From contig NZ_RKLV01000001.1 in assembly GCF_026242195.1 (NCBI RefSeq), positions 1-64,000 on the forward strand: a DNA stretch of 64,000 nt, given 5' to 3'. The DNA comes from Halorutilus salinus. Its GTDB lineage: Archaea; Halobacteriota; Halobacteria; Halobacteriales; Halorutilaceae. Positions 43,501 through 50,966 of the stretch are shown here, piece after piece. How positions within the stretch are numbered: the stretch's first letter is position 1; the number at the start of each line of letters is the position of its first letter. The notes below the pieces were generated by a model. The model worked only from the letters and a program-made list of their open reading frames with translations. It ran no database searches and was not told where the DNA came from. Position numbers and translations under genes: made by a program.

Positions 43501-43589
43501 GACAGGGTCAGCCCGGATTCACGGCTGTCGCCGCCCTCATCTCGCTGATAGCGGTTGCGCTCCTCGCAATCCGCCGTCAGGAAGAGTAG
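40527..43589 (+). CDS. csg: S-layer glycoprotein with extra N-terminal domain, coiled-coil stalk and PGF-CTERM
   Basis: 1020 residues. Signal peptide 1-34 ends PVAAQS. Residues about 35-150 are a domain shared with the secreted subtilisin (VDVSVTDDGAATAVEF, FGSTGYTGTYTVEG, AWIGAV). From GDRNQNGPFGTGEIYLGE onward the protein matches the haloarchaeal cell-surface glycoprotein: VFQGESDIQF, EFLDDTSIDIYLYG, GRDTSFGDG, ETVEDAASDDLIVAEEFRL, NRNPDDATIVVEAT and DEWGYDGEWNVTID occur in the same order as in the Haloferax protein. The usual Thr-rich stalk is replaced by a coiled coil (LRNEIEELQSTVDNLESE...), then GQPGFTAVAALISL and basic RRQEE: a PGF-CTERM tail for archaeosortase lipid anchoring. It forms the paracrystalline cell wall. 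Confidence 0.92.
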   Translation: MNRKYRITAALLALVVAVSVTALAAPVAAQSVDNVDVTLSDSNGDGLDDAVTVDVSVTDDGAATAVEFGSGTTVDLSATDEGQAPVVSINDNQQNENVTFGSTGYTGTYTVEGTLSGQSDGDSVDVTAWIGAVSQSDADDTATASATVQNTTDGDDGGNGDDGDEVTVTPGDRNQNGPFGTGEIYLGEAGNRPTVFQGESDIQFIAPDGSSIDTLTSTDDQNRVLDVPIGTSEETGAYTIQGTDAADDPGAVVQEPEVTSLEIINVNGEDVSSVTQGNEIAIGVDFNYGNAEPLDPEVLDDEGVDVTGQYVQAGALEGTDGYEDLLGNDSDLEEAQKEKVENEGYDYLISANFGDSGQFEIVAGPDGDGDLADIDSATSTEVLEVASDDDPELELEQDTASQGEEVDVEVTNVEDGDTYYVAIQTDDRRDDNSPVDRYVNDVFVNAGDTENTGVTDDDEYYYAEVEADGTSGLTRIDTEFLDDTSIDIYLYGEGDQDVDYVGDTDFEQDDVSLEVSQAQITVDSPGQTYVPGQEVDLNGTVSEGVDDVAVFIRDRDNYFHVTNISVDDDDDTYEETDFDLSEDSNTQDAADIVGQPGVYRYGVIDLQDVVAAQNDPDSETDRPFVGSNVDANAGLTSSDFSSGASVQQSLRVAEPSLEGAIETYNGEVFASDDVDITGTLIGPREFVTLFTDSRGNTVVNTYNADRDNGEIDEEDITINSLSTGNVRGTILSPGRDTSFGDGTLSIPQSEVPAGLEAPLEGTVDNFVAVANVAGQGRTQSQVTELLLSETVEDAASDDLIVAEEFRLRDDSSTQIEDVVPSQISDNATGIVDIEVGEEMVVRGTTNRNPDDATIVVEATEGPSLAELGTAVTDEWGYDGEWNVTIDVPESVEPGQYTIQSDDGDRISEANVTVAAEGTFEPGERVGDQLGELRNEIEELQSTVDNLESERNDLEEQVTTLEDENSQLEADLEAAQNDTDTGGADDTNETDDGQGQPGFTAVAALISLIAVALLAIRRQEE

Positions 43590-43682
43590 AGCAGTAGCGA
43601 CGACGAAGTAGCTAAGAATCGCCCCGCCGAACATTTCTTTACTAAACAAACCGACAGCGACGCGTCTATCCTGAGACGGCAG

Positions 43683-43690
43683 ACTTATTA
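43683..43690 (+). promoter_or_regulatory. TATA element of rps6e
   Basis: ACTTATTA centred 28 bases before the ATG at 43714; leaderless arrangement. Confidence 0.45.
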
Positions 43691-43713
43691 CTCGTAGACG
43701 ACAACCAGCGCGT

Positions 43714-44091
43714 ATGTCAGTAAGGGTTGTAGTATCTAATCCAGAAACGGGAGCTTCGTATCAGGTCGAGGCGCAGGCTGACGACTTCGCAGGAACCGCG
43801 ATAGGCGACGAGGTCGACGGCGGCTACGTGGGTCTCGACGGCTGTACGCTCGAAATCACAGGCGGAAGCGACGACACGGGCAGACCGATGCGCGGCGACG
43901 TTGAAGGACAGTCTATAGACGAGATACTTATCGACGGCGGAACGGGTTTCAACCCGACGCGCGACGGCGAGCGCAGACGCGTCTCCGTCCGCGGCGGCGA
44001 GGTAGGCGACGCTACCGTACAGCTAAACACGAAGGTCGTCGAGCAAGGCGGTACGGATATCGAGGACGCCCTCGGCGAAGAAGAAGAGTAG
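43714..44091 (+). CDS. rps6e: ribosomal protein S6e
   Basis: 125 residues, the usual archaeal length. The S6e signature is clear: VSNPETGASYQVE, GTAIGDEVDG, LEITGGSDDTGRPMR and GERRRVSVRG. It belongs to the small ribosomal subunit. A single gene, convergent with the DUF2240-S8e unit: its stop abuts the stop of DUF2240. Confidence 0.96.
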   Translation: MSVRVVVSNPETGASYQVEAQADDFAGTAIGDEVDGGYVGLDGCTLEITGGSDDTGRPMRGDVEGQSIDEILIDGGTGFNPTRDGERRRVSVRGGEVGDATVQLNTKVVEQGGTDIEDALGEEEE

Positions 44092-44541
44092 CTACGAAAT
44101 CTCGTCGAGAGCCTCTTCTGCGAGATCCGCGACACGTACACCTTCCTTCCTCGCGGTTACGAGAGCCGCGGCTTCGACGCGCGCACCGTCCATGTCGGCG
44201 TGGATCCGGTTTATCTCCGCCACAGCCTCACGTCTGCCGTACCCCGTATCGACGAGACGGTCGACGGCGCGTTCGAAGACATCCCGACCGCCGTCGTCCA
44301 CGAGATCCGACGACGGTTCGAAGCCGTCTATCTCAACGTCCCCCACGTCGAACGACGGTCGTAGCTCCTCGCCGTCTTCGTTGAGAAGACCTTCCTCGAC
44401 GCCCGCGCCCAGAACGTCCTCCGCCTCACCGGGTTCGAACCAGCCGAGGTCGCCCGTCAGGCTGTATATGAACTCGGCGCGCGTTACCTCGTCGGTACCA
44501 CGTCGCAGAAACGGTGCGGCTGAGACCTTACGCAGACTCAC
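44092..44541 (-). CDS. DUF2240 family protein
   Basis: 149 residues. The opening MSLRKVSAAPFLRRGTDEVTRAEFIYSLT and EGLL motif match the archaeal DUF2240 family, which is commonly encoded beside rps8e in haloarchaea. Function unknown; a small helical protein without catalytic motifs. GTG start overlaps the S8e stop by four bases (GTGA), so translation is coupled. Confidence 0.82.
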   Translation of the reverse strand: MSLRKVSAAPFLRRGTDEVTRAEFIYSLTGDLGWFEPGEAEDVLGAGVEEGLLNEDGEELRPSFDVGDVEIDGFEPSSDLVDDGGRDVFERAVDRLVDTGYGRREAVAEINRIHADMDGARVEAAALVTARKEGVRVADLAEEALDEIS

Positions 44542-44912
44542 CCGTCGACGGCGACGGCGTTTACGACACCGTCCTGTCCGGGGCGCGAGACGACACGCGC
44601 GCGACCCTCAGGCGTCTCTATGATAGCCCCCTTGGTGATGATGTCACGCCGCGCGTAGTTGGGGTTCGCGCCGTTCTCCGCCACGTTCTGTATCTCAACG
44701 CGGTCTGTCTCGCCGCCGTCGATGTAGTTCACCTTGTCGGTCTGAAGAACGTGTGTCTTCCTCTCACCGCCACGTACGACGACCGTCTTGAACTTCTCCT
44801 CGCCTATCTGTGTCTCCGTCGGCTCGTCACCGAGCTCGTGCTTTCTCTTCTTCCTGCCGCGTTTTCTGCGTCCGCCCGTCTTCTTACGTGTCGAACGTCC
44901 TTGCCAGCGCAT
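44538..44912 (-). CDS. rps8e: ribosomal protein S8e
   Basis: 124 residues beginning with the basic MRWQGRSTRKKTGGRRKRGRKK N-terminus (shown in part elsewhere) and ending TKGAIIETPEGRARVVSRPGQDG, the normal S8e ending. Small-subunit protein. It is followed, with a four-base overlap, by DUF2240. The promoter is probably the GTTAAAGC element about 26 bases upstream, duplicated 68 bases further on. Confidence 0.95.
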   Translation of the reverse strand: MRWQGRSTRKKTGGRRKRGRKKRKHELGDEPTETQIGEEKFKTVVVRGGERKTHVLQTDKVNYIDGGETDRVEIQNVAENGANPNYARRDIITKGAIIETPEGRARVVSRPGQDGVVNAVAVDG

Positions 44913-44931
44913 ACACCGGATAGAACAGCCT

Positions 44932-45019
44932 GCGGTTAAAGCTAAACGGTTCTTCCCCGCCGCTTCACCCGCGGCAACGGGGTTCGACGGCGCGGCACCG
45001 CGGTTAAAGCTAAACGGTT
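44932..45019 (-). repeat. pair of direct repeats containing the rps8e promoter
   Basis: GCGGTTAAAGCTAAACGGTT occurs at 44932-44951 and again at 45000-45019, each followed by a pyrimidine-rich TTCCCCGCC or GTCCCCGCC. On the minus strand it gives TTTAGCTTTAAC, a TATA-like sequence, 26 bases before the S8e ATG for the first copy. The second copy may be a duplicated promoter. Confidence 0.6.
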
Positions 45020-45031
45020 GGTCCCCGCCCG

Positions 45032-45388
45032 TTACATACCGAGTTCGTCCTTCACGTCCGCCAGATCCTCGTCCTCCATCTCCTCTACCTCGTTCACGAG
45101 GCTTGCCGCTCCCTTCTCACCGAAGACGGTCGTCAGGTTGTCGACGACCGACGACAGGTACTCGTCACGTATGTCGACGTACTCGTAGACGTAACGCGAA
45201 CCCCCACGGTATGGCTCCTTCTCCCTGTCGACCATCTCCTTGTCGTACAGCCTGTCGAGCACCGTACTTACGGTCGTGTACGCGACATCGACACCCCTTT
45301 CGTCTAATTCTTCGACGACACCGCCTATAGTAGCCTCTTCCACGTCTTCGAGCACCGATACGACCTCCGTCTCAAGCGAGCCTAACAT
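45032..45388 (-). CDS. BlaI/MecI/CopY-family winged-helix regulator
   Basis: 118 residues. A winged helix spans about 1-75 (MLGSLETEVVSVLEDVEEATIGGVVEELDE, then AYTTVSTVLDRLYDKEMVDREKE with the recognition helix), followed by a helical dimerisation tail (LVNEVEEMEDEDLADV). The pattern TVSTVLxRL is diagnostic of BlaI/MecI repressors. No BlaR1-type sensor peptidase is nearby, so the signal is unknown. The adjacent creatininase gene is divergent. Confidence 0.82.
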   Translation of the reverse strand: MLGSLETEVVSVLEDVEEATIGGVVEELDERGVDVAYTTVSTVLDRLYDKEMVDREKEPYRGGSRYVYEYVDIRDEYLSSVVDNLTTVFGEKGAASLVNEVEEMEDEDLADVKDELGM

Positions 45389-45460
45389 ATAGCTTAATTA
45401 GGACGGAAGAATATTATATGTTTCGGGTACCATGTTCCTCGAAAGACAGGTGTGTAGGCT

Positions 45461-46150
45461 GTGAACCTCGGTAACTCCTCGTGGACGGAGGTCCGCGAAA
45501 CACCGCCCGGCGTCGCCCTCCTGCCTGTAGGTAGCACCGAACAGCACGGTTCGCACGCGCCTCTTTCGACCGACACACTCGTTGCGGAACGCGTCGCCGA
45601 GGAGGCGGGTAACCGCAGACAGGATACAGCCGTCCTACCCGCTGTTCCCGTCGGCGTCTCCGAGGAGCACCGCGGGTTCGACGGTACTCTGTACGTCTCG
45701 CCGTCGACGTTCAGGTCGTACGTCGCCGAGGTACTCGGTTCCGCGCCCGCGGATCGCGTCGTCGTCGTCAACGGACACGGCGGAAACGTGGACGCGTTAC
45801 ACGAACTCTGCGCACGTCTCACTCGCGACGAAGAAGCACCGTTCGCCACCTACTGGACATGGTGGCGCGCCGTCGATCTCGGGGAAGCCGAGATGGGACA
45901 CGCGGGACGCGTCGAGACATCCGTCCTTCTCCATCTCGCGCCCGAACTCGTCGATCGGGAATCCGCAGTCGAGGGGGTTGAGTCGTGGGGAAGGTACGCA
46001 GAGACCGCACCGCTCGCGTACGACTCCGATGAGTTTACGGAGAACGGCGTCGTCGGCGATCCCACGGAGGCGACCGCCGACGAGGGCGAACGTCTGTACA
46101 ACGACGCCGTCGACTCACTCGTCCGTCTCGTCGAACGTCTCGCCGACTAA
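45461..46150 (+). CDS. creatininase-family amidohydrolase (ArfB-like)
   Basis: 229 residues. Metal-binding motifs of the creatininase family are present: PVGSTEQHGSHAPLSTDT (E-Q-H and D), VGVSEEHRGFDGT, VVNGHGGN and MGHAGRVETS. Archaeal members act as creatinine amidohydrolase-like enzymes or as the formamide hydrolase ArfB of F420/riboflavin synthesis; the latter is a reasonable guess for a haloarchaeon but unproven. Starts with GTG at 45461, and its end overlaps the convergent DUF5802 gene by four bases. Confidence 0.85.
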   Translation: MNLGNSSWTEVRETPPGVALLPVGSTEQHGSHAPLSTDTLVAERVAEEAGNRRQDTAVLPAVPVGVSEEHRGFDGTLYVSPSTFRSYVAEVLGSAPADRVVVVNGHGGNVDALHELCARLTRDEEAPFATYWTWWRAVDLGEAEMGHAGRVETSVLLHLAPELVDRESAVEGVESWGRYAETAPLAYDSDEFTENGVVGDPTEATADEGERLYNDAVDSLVRLVERLAD

Positions 46151-46473
46151 CCGCCTCTGTCGCGCGTCAGGCTGAGTATACGTTCGGCGTGCTCCGGCTT
46201 TGCGAGAAGAACCTCCTTGAGCGACGGCGGGTTACGTAGGTCGAGCGAACCGAGATACCCGCGCGGTACGCCCAGAGTCCCTTCGGGCACCGCATCGTCG
46301 CCGTCGACCACGAGATGCTGTCTGTCGACCTTCATTACAACGTCGCCGTCGCCGCCGTAGACGCCGTCGCGCACCCTTTCGAAGTCGTCGTTCTGCATAA
46401 CGGGGCGTACGGCGTCGTGCGGCTCCACGTACATACGTCCGAGGTAGTACGCGGATGAAAACTCCTCGAACAT
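46147..46473 (-). CDS. DUF5802 family protein
   Basis: 108 residues starting MFEEFSSAYYLGRMYVEPHD, with VVMKVDRQHLVVDGDDAVPEGTLGVP (cited in part), the pattern of the haloarchaeal DUF5802 family. No known function; soluble and acidic. It is convergent with the creatininase gene. Confidence 0.78.
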   Translation of the reverse strand: MFEEFSSAYYLGRMYVEPHDAVRPVMQNDDFERVRDGVYGGDGDVVMKVDRQHLVVDGDDAVPEGTLGVPRGYLGSLDLRNPPSLKEVLLAKPEHAERILSLTRDRGG

Positions 46474-46481
46474 TTACGGTT

Positions 46482-46510
46482 AGGCTTACGTCTGCAACAC
46501 ACGTAAGCCT
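46482..46510. repeat. inverted repeat near the DUF5802 start
   Basis: AGGCTTACGT and ACGTAAGCCT form a perfect 10-base stem around CTGCAACAC. A related GTAAGGCTTAC follows at 46517 and ATAAGGCTTAC at about 47466, just upstream of the next minus-strand gene. It may be a terminator of the 46525-47436 gene or a regulatory site. Confidence 0.5.
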
Positions 46511-46524
46511 TTCCCGCGTAAGGC

Positions 46525-47436
46525 TTACTCTTCCCTGCTCGACTCTATCTCGTCGAAAACATCCGTTTCACCGTCTCCCTCAACGTCGAGTTCGAGTTCC
46601 TCGTCCTCATCGTCCCCGTCGTCTCCTCCGTTGTCACTCATACCGAGTTCGTCGGCGATATCCCCCTCGTCCATATCCATGTCGAGGTCGTCGCCGTCGG
46701 TCAGACCGCCGTCGTCGTCTCCGTCACCCTCGTCCATACCCAGACCCATGTCGTCGAGTATGTCGTCAGCCTTGTCCTCGAAGTCGTCGGAGATACCTTC
46801 GAGTTCGTCCTCCATCTGCTCGCCGATCACCTGCTTGCCCGACTCCTGCTCCTCAACCTTCTCCTCAGACATCCTGTAGATATCGATGGCAACCTCACCC
46901 TTACCGATGTAGCCGAGCGCCTTTTCGAGAGCGTCGTTACCGACGAATATCTCGTCGGGCGTGCTCAGCTTAGCCTGCGTCGGTATTCCGTCGACCATCG
47001 TAACCACGCCTGAGTACTCCTCGGAGATAAGTATGATATGACAGTCGTTCTCCTGGTCCGTGATGTTGGTACCGAGGAAGCTGGGTACGTCGACACCTGA
47101 TGTGTCGATACCCGACTTTATTTCCTCGTTCTTGAGCTTGATATCGACGATTTCGCGCCCCGACTCGTTGCAGTCGACGACCTGTACGGTGTACTCGTCC
47201 TTCTGCAGAACGTCCCGAACCGCGTCCGTTCCCTCCTCGGTACGTTCGTGACCGTTCCGGGTTATCTTTACGCGTCCCACCTTCCCTTGGTTGAGGACGG
47301 CGAACCCTCTCTCATCGTCGTTCTCAAAGCTCATGTACCCCGAAACATTCTCCTCGCTTACCTCTTTGAGTAGCTTCTCAAGGTCTACGAAGCTGGAGTT
47401 TAGATCCTTGTAGAGGTATTCGCCCTCAGGGAGCAT
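46525..47436 (-). CDS. acidic protein with DUF2226/DUF4388-like N-terminal domains
   Basis: 303 residues. About 200 N-terminal residues form alternating beta/helix segments (VSGYMSFENDDERGFAVLNQGKVGRVKI; ISEEYSGVVTMVDGIPTQAKL), resembling the archaeal DUF2226 or DUF4388 type, domains met in polarity and motility proteins; the assignment is tentative. The last 100 residues are a disordered Asp/Glu/Gly-rich tail typical of halophiles. It is divergent from MinD, which starts 136 bases away; a shared role in cell polarity is a guess. AGGTGAAAAG precedes the ATG as ribosome binding site. Confidence 0.6.
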   Translation of the reverse strand: MLPEGEYLYKDLNSSFVDLEKLLKEVSEENVSGYMSFENDDERGFAVLNQGKVGRVKITRNGHERTEEGTDAVRDVLQKDEYTVQVVDCNESGREIVDIKLKNEEIKSGIDTSGVDVPSFLGTNITDQENDCHIILISEEYSGVVTMVDGIPTQAKLSTPDEIFVGNDALEKALGYIGKGEVAIDIYRMSEEKVEEQESGKQVIGEQMEDELEGISDDFEDKADDILDDMGLGMDEGDGDDDGGLTDGDDLDMDMDEGDIADELGMSDNGGDDGDDEDEELELDVEGDGETDVFDEIESSREE

Positions 47437-47571
47437 CTTCTTTTCACCTTTGTTTTCAAACTTGCATAAGGCTTACGACGGTATATACCTGATGAATGCC
47501 TCAGACCGAATCCCACGCATAGTTTTTTAACCTCAGGGGTCTAAGACAGAACGAAGAAATAGAGGATCTGT

Positions 47572-48357
47572 ATGGCAAAGGTATATACTATCGCCTCCGG
47601 TAAGGGCGGGACGGGAAAGACGACGACAACGATAAACCTCGGTACGTCGCTCGCACAGATGGGTCACAGGACGACGGTGTTGGACGCAGACCTCGGTATG
47701 GCTAACCTCGGTCTCCTTCTCGGGCTTGAGGAGGAGCCGGTTACGCTCCACGAGGTGCTTTCGGGGGATCAGCGTATCAAGAACGCCGTCTACGAGGGTC
47801 CTGAGGGTCTGCAGGTCGTACCCGCGGGTCTGACGCTCGAAGGCTTCCAGAAGGCTGACCCTGAGAAGCTTCAGGACGCTCTGTCGTACATCATCGACAA
47901 CACCGAGTACCTCCTGATCGACGCGCCCGCTGGTCTGAGCAAGGACAGCGTCATACCTCTCGCCGTGGCGGACGAGGTTCTTCTGGTCGTCAACCCCGAG
48001 CTTTCGAGTATGGCTGACGGTCTCAAGACACGCGTCATGACCGACAAGGTGGGTAGCGATGTCGGAGGGATCGTCCTTACACGCGCCGGAAGCGCGGGTG
48101 ACGATCTAGATGTCTCGCGCGTTGAGGATCTTCTCGAAGCCGAGGTACTCGTCTCCGTTCCGGAGGACGCAGAGGTTCGCCGATCCGCATCGTACAAGAA
48201 GCCCGTCGTCCTCCATTCGCCCAACTCCCCCGCGTCGCAGGCGTACAAGAAGCTCGCCCACAAGCTCACCGACGAGGAGTTCGTCGAGGAGGCTCCGGCA
48301 CAGGAGGGCGAAGACGACGGATTCGTGAACAAGATGGCGAAAGCAATCTTCGGGTGA
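47572..48357 (+). CDS. minD: MinD/ParA-family ATPase
   Basis: 261 residues with a deviant Walker A KGGTGKTTT (11-19; signature Lys K11 and K16), switch I VLDADLGMANL, and Walker B LLIDAPAGL. The last 12 residues (GFVNKMAKAIFG) look like an amphipathic membrane-targeting helix, as in MinD. Such ATPases mark cell positions by dimerising on the membrane; archaeal MinD homologues affect motility and placement of surface machines. It starts a unit with the membrane coiled-coil protein, 4 bases downstream, and lies upstream of the pilus-like ATPase operon. A TTTTTTAAC TATA-like sequence lies at about 47523-47531. Confidence 0.88.
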   Translation: MAKVYTIASGKGGTGKTTTTINLGTSLAQMGHRTTVLDADLGMANLGLLLGLEEEPVTLHEVLSGDQRIKNAVYEGPEGLQVVPAGLTLEGFQKADPEKLQDALSYIIDNTEYLLIDAPAGLSKDSVIPLAVADEVLLVVNPELSSMADGLKTRVMTDKVGSDVGGIVLTRAGSAGDDLDVSRVEDLLEAEVLVSVPEDAEVRRSASYKKPVVLHSPNSPASQAYKKLAHKLTDEEFVEEAPAQEGEDDGFVNKMAKAIFG

Positions 48358-48361
48358 TAAC

Positions 48362-48589
48362 ATGGTCGCAACAACAAACATCATAATCGGGTTGCTCACG
48401 GTACTGCTCGTAGGGACGCTGTGGATGAGCTACCTGATGTACGTACGTCTGAGACAGCTTCAGGACGAGGTTCAGGAGCTTAGGTCGCAGGTGGAGATGA
48501 CCGACGACGAACTCGACAGGCTTGAATCGAGCATAAACTCGATAAAGCAGGACTCCATAGCGAAGGAAGCCGAACGCAAGAAGAAGTAG
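48362..48589 (+). CDS. small membrane-anchored coiled-coil protein
   Basis: 75 residues: one N-terminal transmembrane helix (IIIGLLTVLLVGTLWMSYLMYV), then a coiled coil (LRQLQDEVQELRSQVEMTDDELDRLE) and a basic end. It begins 4 bases after minD and is probably its partner, for example a membrane anchor or MinD-activating protein (inference). Confidence 0.75.
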   Translation: MVATTNIIIGLLTVLLVGTLWMSYLMYVRLRQLQDEVQELRSQVEMTDDELDRLESSINSIKQDSIAKEAERKKK

Positions 48590-48737
48590 CCGTAAGAAAC
48601 GCTTAAGACGCGTTGAGCAGTCCTTACCTCCCCGCAAGCTTTAATTAACTCCCCTGTTTATTCGGTTCACCGACAGATCTACGGGGGCAACTCTTATACA
48701 CCGAACGACCGTAACCTACACAACTGAGTGATAAACC

Positions 48738-50966
48738 GTGGACGAAAACCAAAACTCCGGGGGCTCCGACGACGAAGCCGAAGAGGAAGAGTTTGAAGAA
48801 GGGTTTGAGGACGAAGTATACGACTTCGGCGACTCAGAGGATACCCAAGAAGCCGACGACGAGGTCTTCGAAGAGGATAACGGGGGACAGACCGATCAAG
48901 ACACCGACGAATCCGAGGGCGGCGAACCGACCGACGAAGCCACCGACGAGATGGACGACGCCCTCGAAAGCCGTGATGTCCGCGGTATGCTTGACGACAC
49001 TGACGACGACGGCACCGATGGCTACGGTATCGGGGACGACGAGAACGAGGAGGACGACGCGTTCGGGGACGGTGAGGACGAAACCACCGAAGCCGACGAT
49101 CCGTTTGAGGAGACGGATGACGACGGTTCGGTCGCCGACCTTCCGGAGGACGACGACACCGACGGCTTCGATGAGGGCGATCAACCCGTGGACGCCGGCG
49201 ACGAAGGCTCCGCGATGCTCAGCATGGGCGAGGGCGATCTCGAAGGGCTACAGGACGCCGTCGAGGACGCCGACGAGGTTTCGGAGTTCTTCGACGCGCG
49301 CTCCGAAAGCTCCGGCGAGGTTCTCGAAGAGGTCGCCGATCAGGAGGTCGAGGGCTTCTTCGACGCGGGTTCTCAGCTCGAACAGGAGTTCTCCGAGAGC
49401 AAGCTACAGACGCTTCTGAGCGAGGCGAAGCAGGGCGTCGCCGAGTTCGAGGGTCTCGAAGGCTATGTCGAGCACGAACGTTACTGGGTCAACAAGCCGT
49501 ACGCGTACGTCGCTATACTTTACAGCGACCAGCAGAACGACTACATGTACCACGTCGTCGAACCGCGTCTCGACGACTTCGAGGAAGCCGTCCGACGCGA
49601 TCTCGAAGAGCGCCTCCGAGACGTTCTCATGTACGAGGAGATCGACGACGGGATGGAGGAGGACGAGGTGCTTGAGGCGAAGGTACGTAAGATCATCAAC
49701 GACTACGGCATCGATGTCGACAACGACTCGATGCACAAGATCCTCTACTACCTCAAACGCGACTACATCCACGACGGCAAGATAGACCCGATCATGCGTG
49801 ACCCCGCCATCGAGGACGTTTCGTGTGACGGTGACAACACGCCTATCTTCGTCTACCACCGCGACTACCGCGACCTGATGTCGAACGTCGAGTTCGAGAA
49901 GGAAGAACTCGACTCGTTCGTTATCAAGCTCGCACAGAAGGCGGGTAAGCATATCTCCGTCGCCGACCCTCTCGTCGACGCGTCGATGCCCGACGGTTCG
50001 CGTATACAGATGACGCTCGGCAAGGAGGTCACCGACCGCGGTTCGACGTTCACCATACGTCTGTTCCAGGACGAGCCGTTTACGCCCATCGACCTGATCA
50101 ACTACAACACGTTCTCGTTGGAGCAGATGGCGTACCTCTGGACGTGTATCGAGAACAACAAGAGCCTCATCTTCGCGGGGGGTACGGCGTCGGGTAAGAC
50201 GACGAGCATGAACGCCGTTACGCTGTTCATACCTCCGAAGTCGAAGGTCATATCCATCGAGGACACGCGCGAGGTTACGCTTCCCCACATGAACTGGATT
50301 CCGAGCGTAACCCGCGACTCGTTCTCCGACGACGGTTCGGGCGAGGTCGACATGTACGAGCTTCTACGCGCCGCACTCCGCCAGCGTCCTGAGTACCTTG
50401 TCGTCGGTGAGGTACGTGGTGAGGAAGCTCTCACGCTGTTTCAGGCGATGTCGACGGGGCACACGACGTACTCGACGATGCACGCCGACTCCGTCGACTC
50501 GGCGATTCACAGGCTCGAAAACCCGCCTATCAGTGTCCCGCGTTCGATGCTCAAGGCGCTCGACATCGTCTCGATACAGTCGCAGACCTTCGTCGGTGGT
50601 GAACGCGTCCGTCGTAACATGAAGCTCGTAGAGATTATCGGTATCGACCCCAAGACACGTAACATACGTACCGACGACATCTTCCAGTGGAACGCAGAGA
50701 CGGATACGTTCGTCCGTACGGGTAACTCGACGGCTCTACAGGATATAAAGAAGTCGCGCGGATGGACGGACGAGGAGCTCGAACGCGAACTCGACAAACG
50801 CCGCGAGGTTCTCCAGTACATGCTCGACAACGATATCGCCGACTACGAGGACGTGTCGAAGATAATCCAGTCGTTCATAATCGACCCCGACCGTGTCCTC
50901 AACCAGATACGCGAGGGAGAGCTTAACCTCGACGCACTCGAAGACCTCAAGACACTCAACATATGA
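48738..50966 (+). CDS. type IV pilus/secretion ATPase (PilB/TadA/GspE-like)
   Basis: 742 residues from GTG at 48738. The first 240 or so are an extremely acidic, disordered extension (EEEEFEEGFEDEV...). The rest is a FlaI/TadA-type secretion ATPase: an N-terminal domain, then GGTASGKTT (Walker A, Lys487), IEDTREVTLP (Asp box), RQRPEYLVVGEVRGEE (Walker B) and MSTGHTTYSTMHADS (His box). It powers pilin or secretion machinery at the membrane. It overlaps the 35-codon microgene by four bases, followed by the integral membrane partner. A CTTATACA element about 40 bases upstream may be its promoter. Confidence 0.9.
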   Translation: MDENQNSGGSDDEAEEEEFEEGFEDEVYDFGDSEDTQEADDEVFEEDNGGQTDQDTDESEGGEPTDEATDEMDDALESRDVRGMLDDTDDDGTDGYGIGDDENEEDDAFGDGEDETTEADDPFEETDDDGSVADLPEDDDTDGFDEGDQPVDAGDEGSAMLSMGEGDLEGLQDAVEDADEVSEFFDARSESSGEVLEEVADQEVEGFFDAGSQLEQEFSESKLQTLLSEAKQGVAEFEGLEGYVEHERYWVNKPYAYVAILYSDQQNDYMYHVVEPRLDDFEEAVRRDLEERLRDVLMYEEIDDGMEEDEVLEAKVRKIINDYGIDVDNDSMHKILYYLKRDYIHDGKIDPIMRDPAIEDVSCDGDNTPIFVYHRDYRDLMSNVEFEKEELDSFVIKLAQKAGKHISVADPLVDASMPDGSRIQMTLGKEVTDRGSTFTIRLFQDEPFTPIDLINYNTFSLEQMAYLWTCIENNKSLIFAGGTASGKTTSMNAVTLFIPPKSKVISIEDTREVTLPHMNWIPSVTRDSFSDDGSGEVDMYELLRAALRQRPEYLVVGEVRGEEALTLFQAMSTGHTTYSTMHADSVDSAIHRLENPPISVPRSMLKALDIVSIQSQTFVGGERVRRNMKLVEIIGIDPKTRNIRTDDIFQWNAETDTFVRTGNSTALQDIKKSRGWTDEELERELDKRREVLQYMLDNDIADYEDVSKIIQSFIIDPDRVLNQIREGELNLDALEDLKTLNI

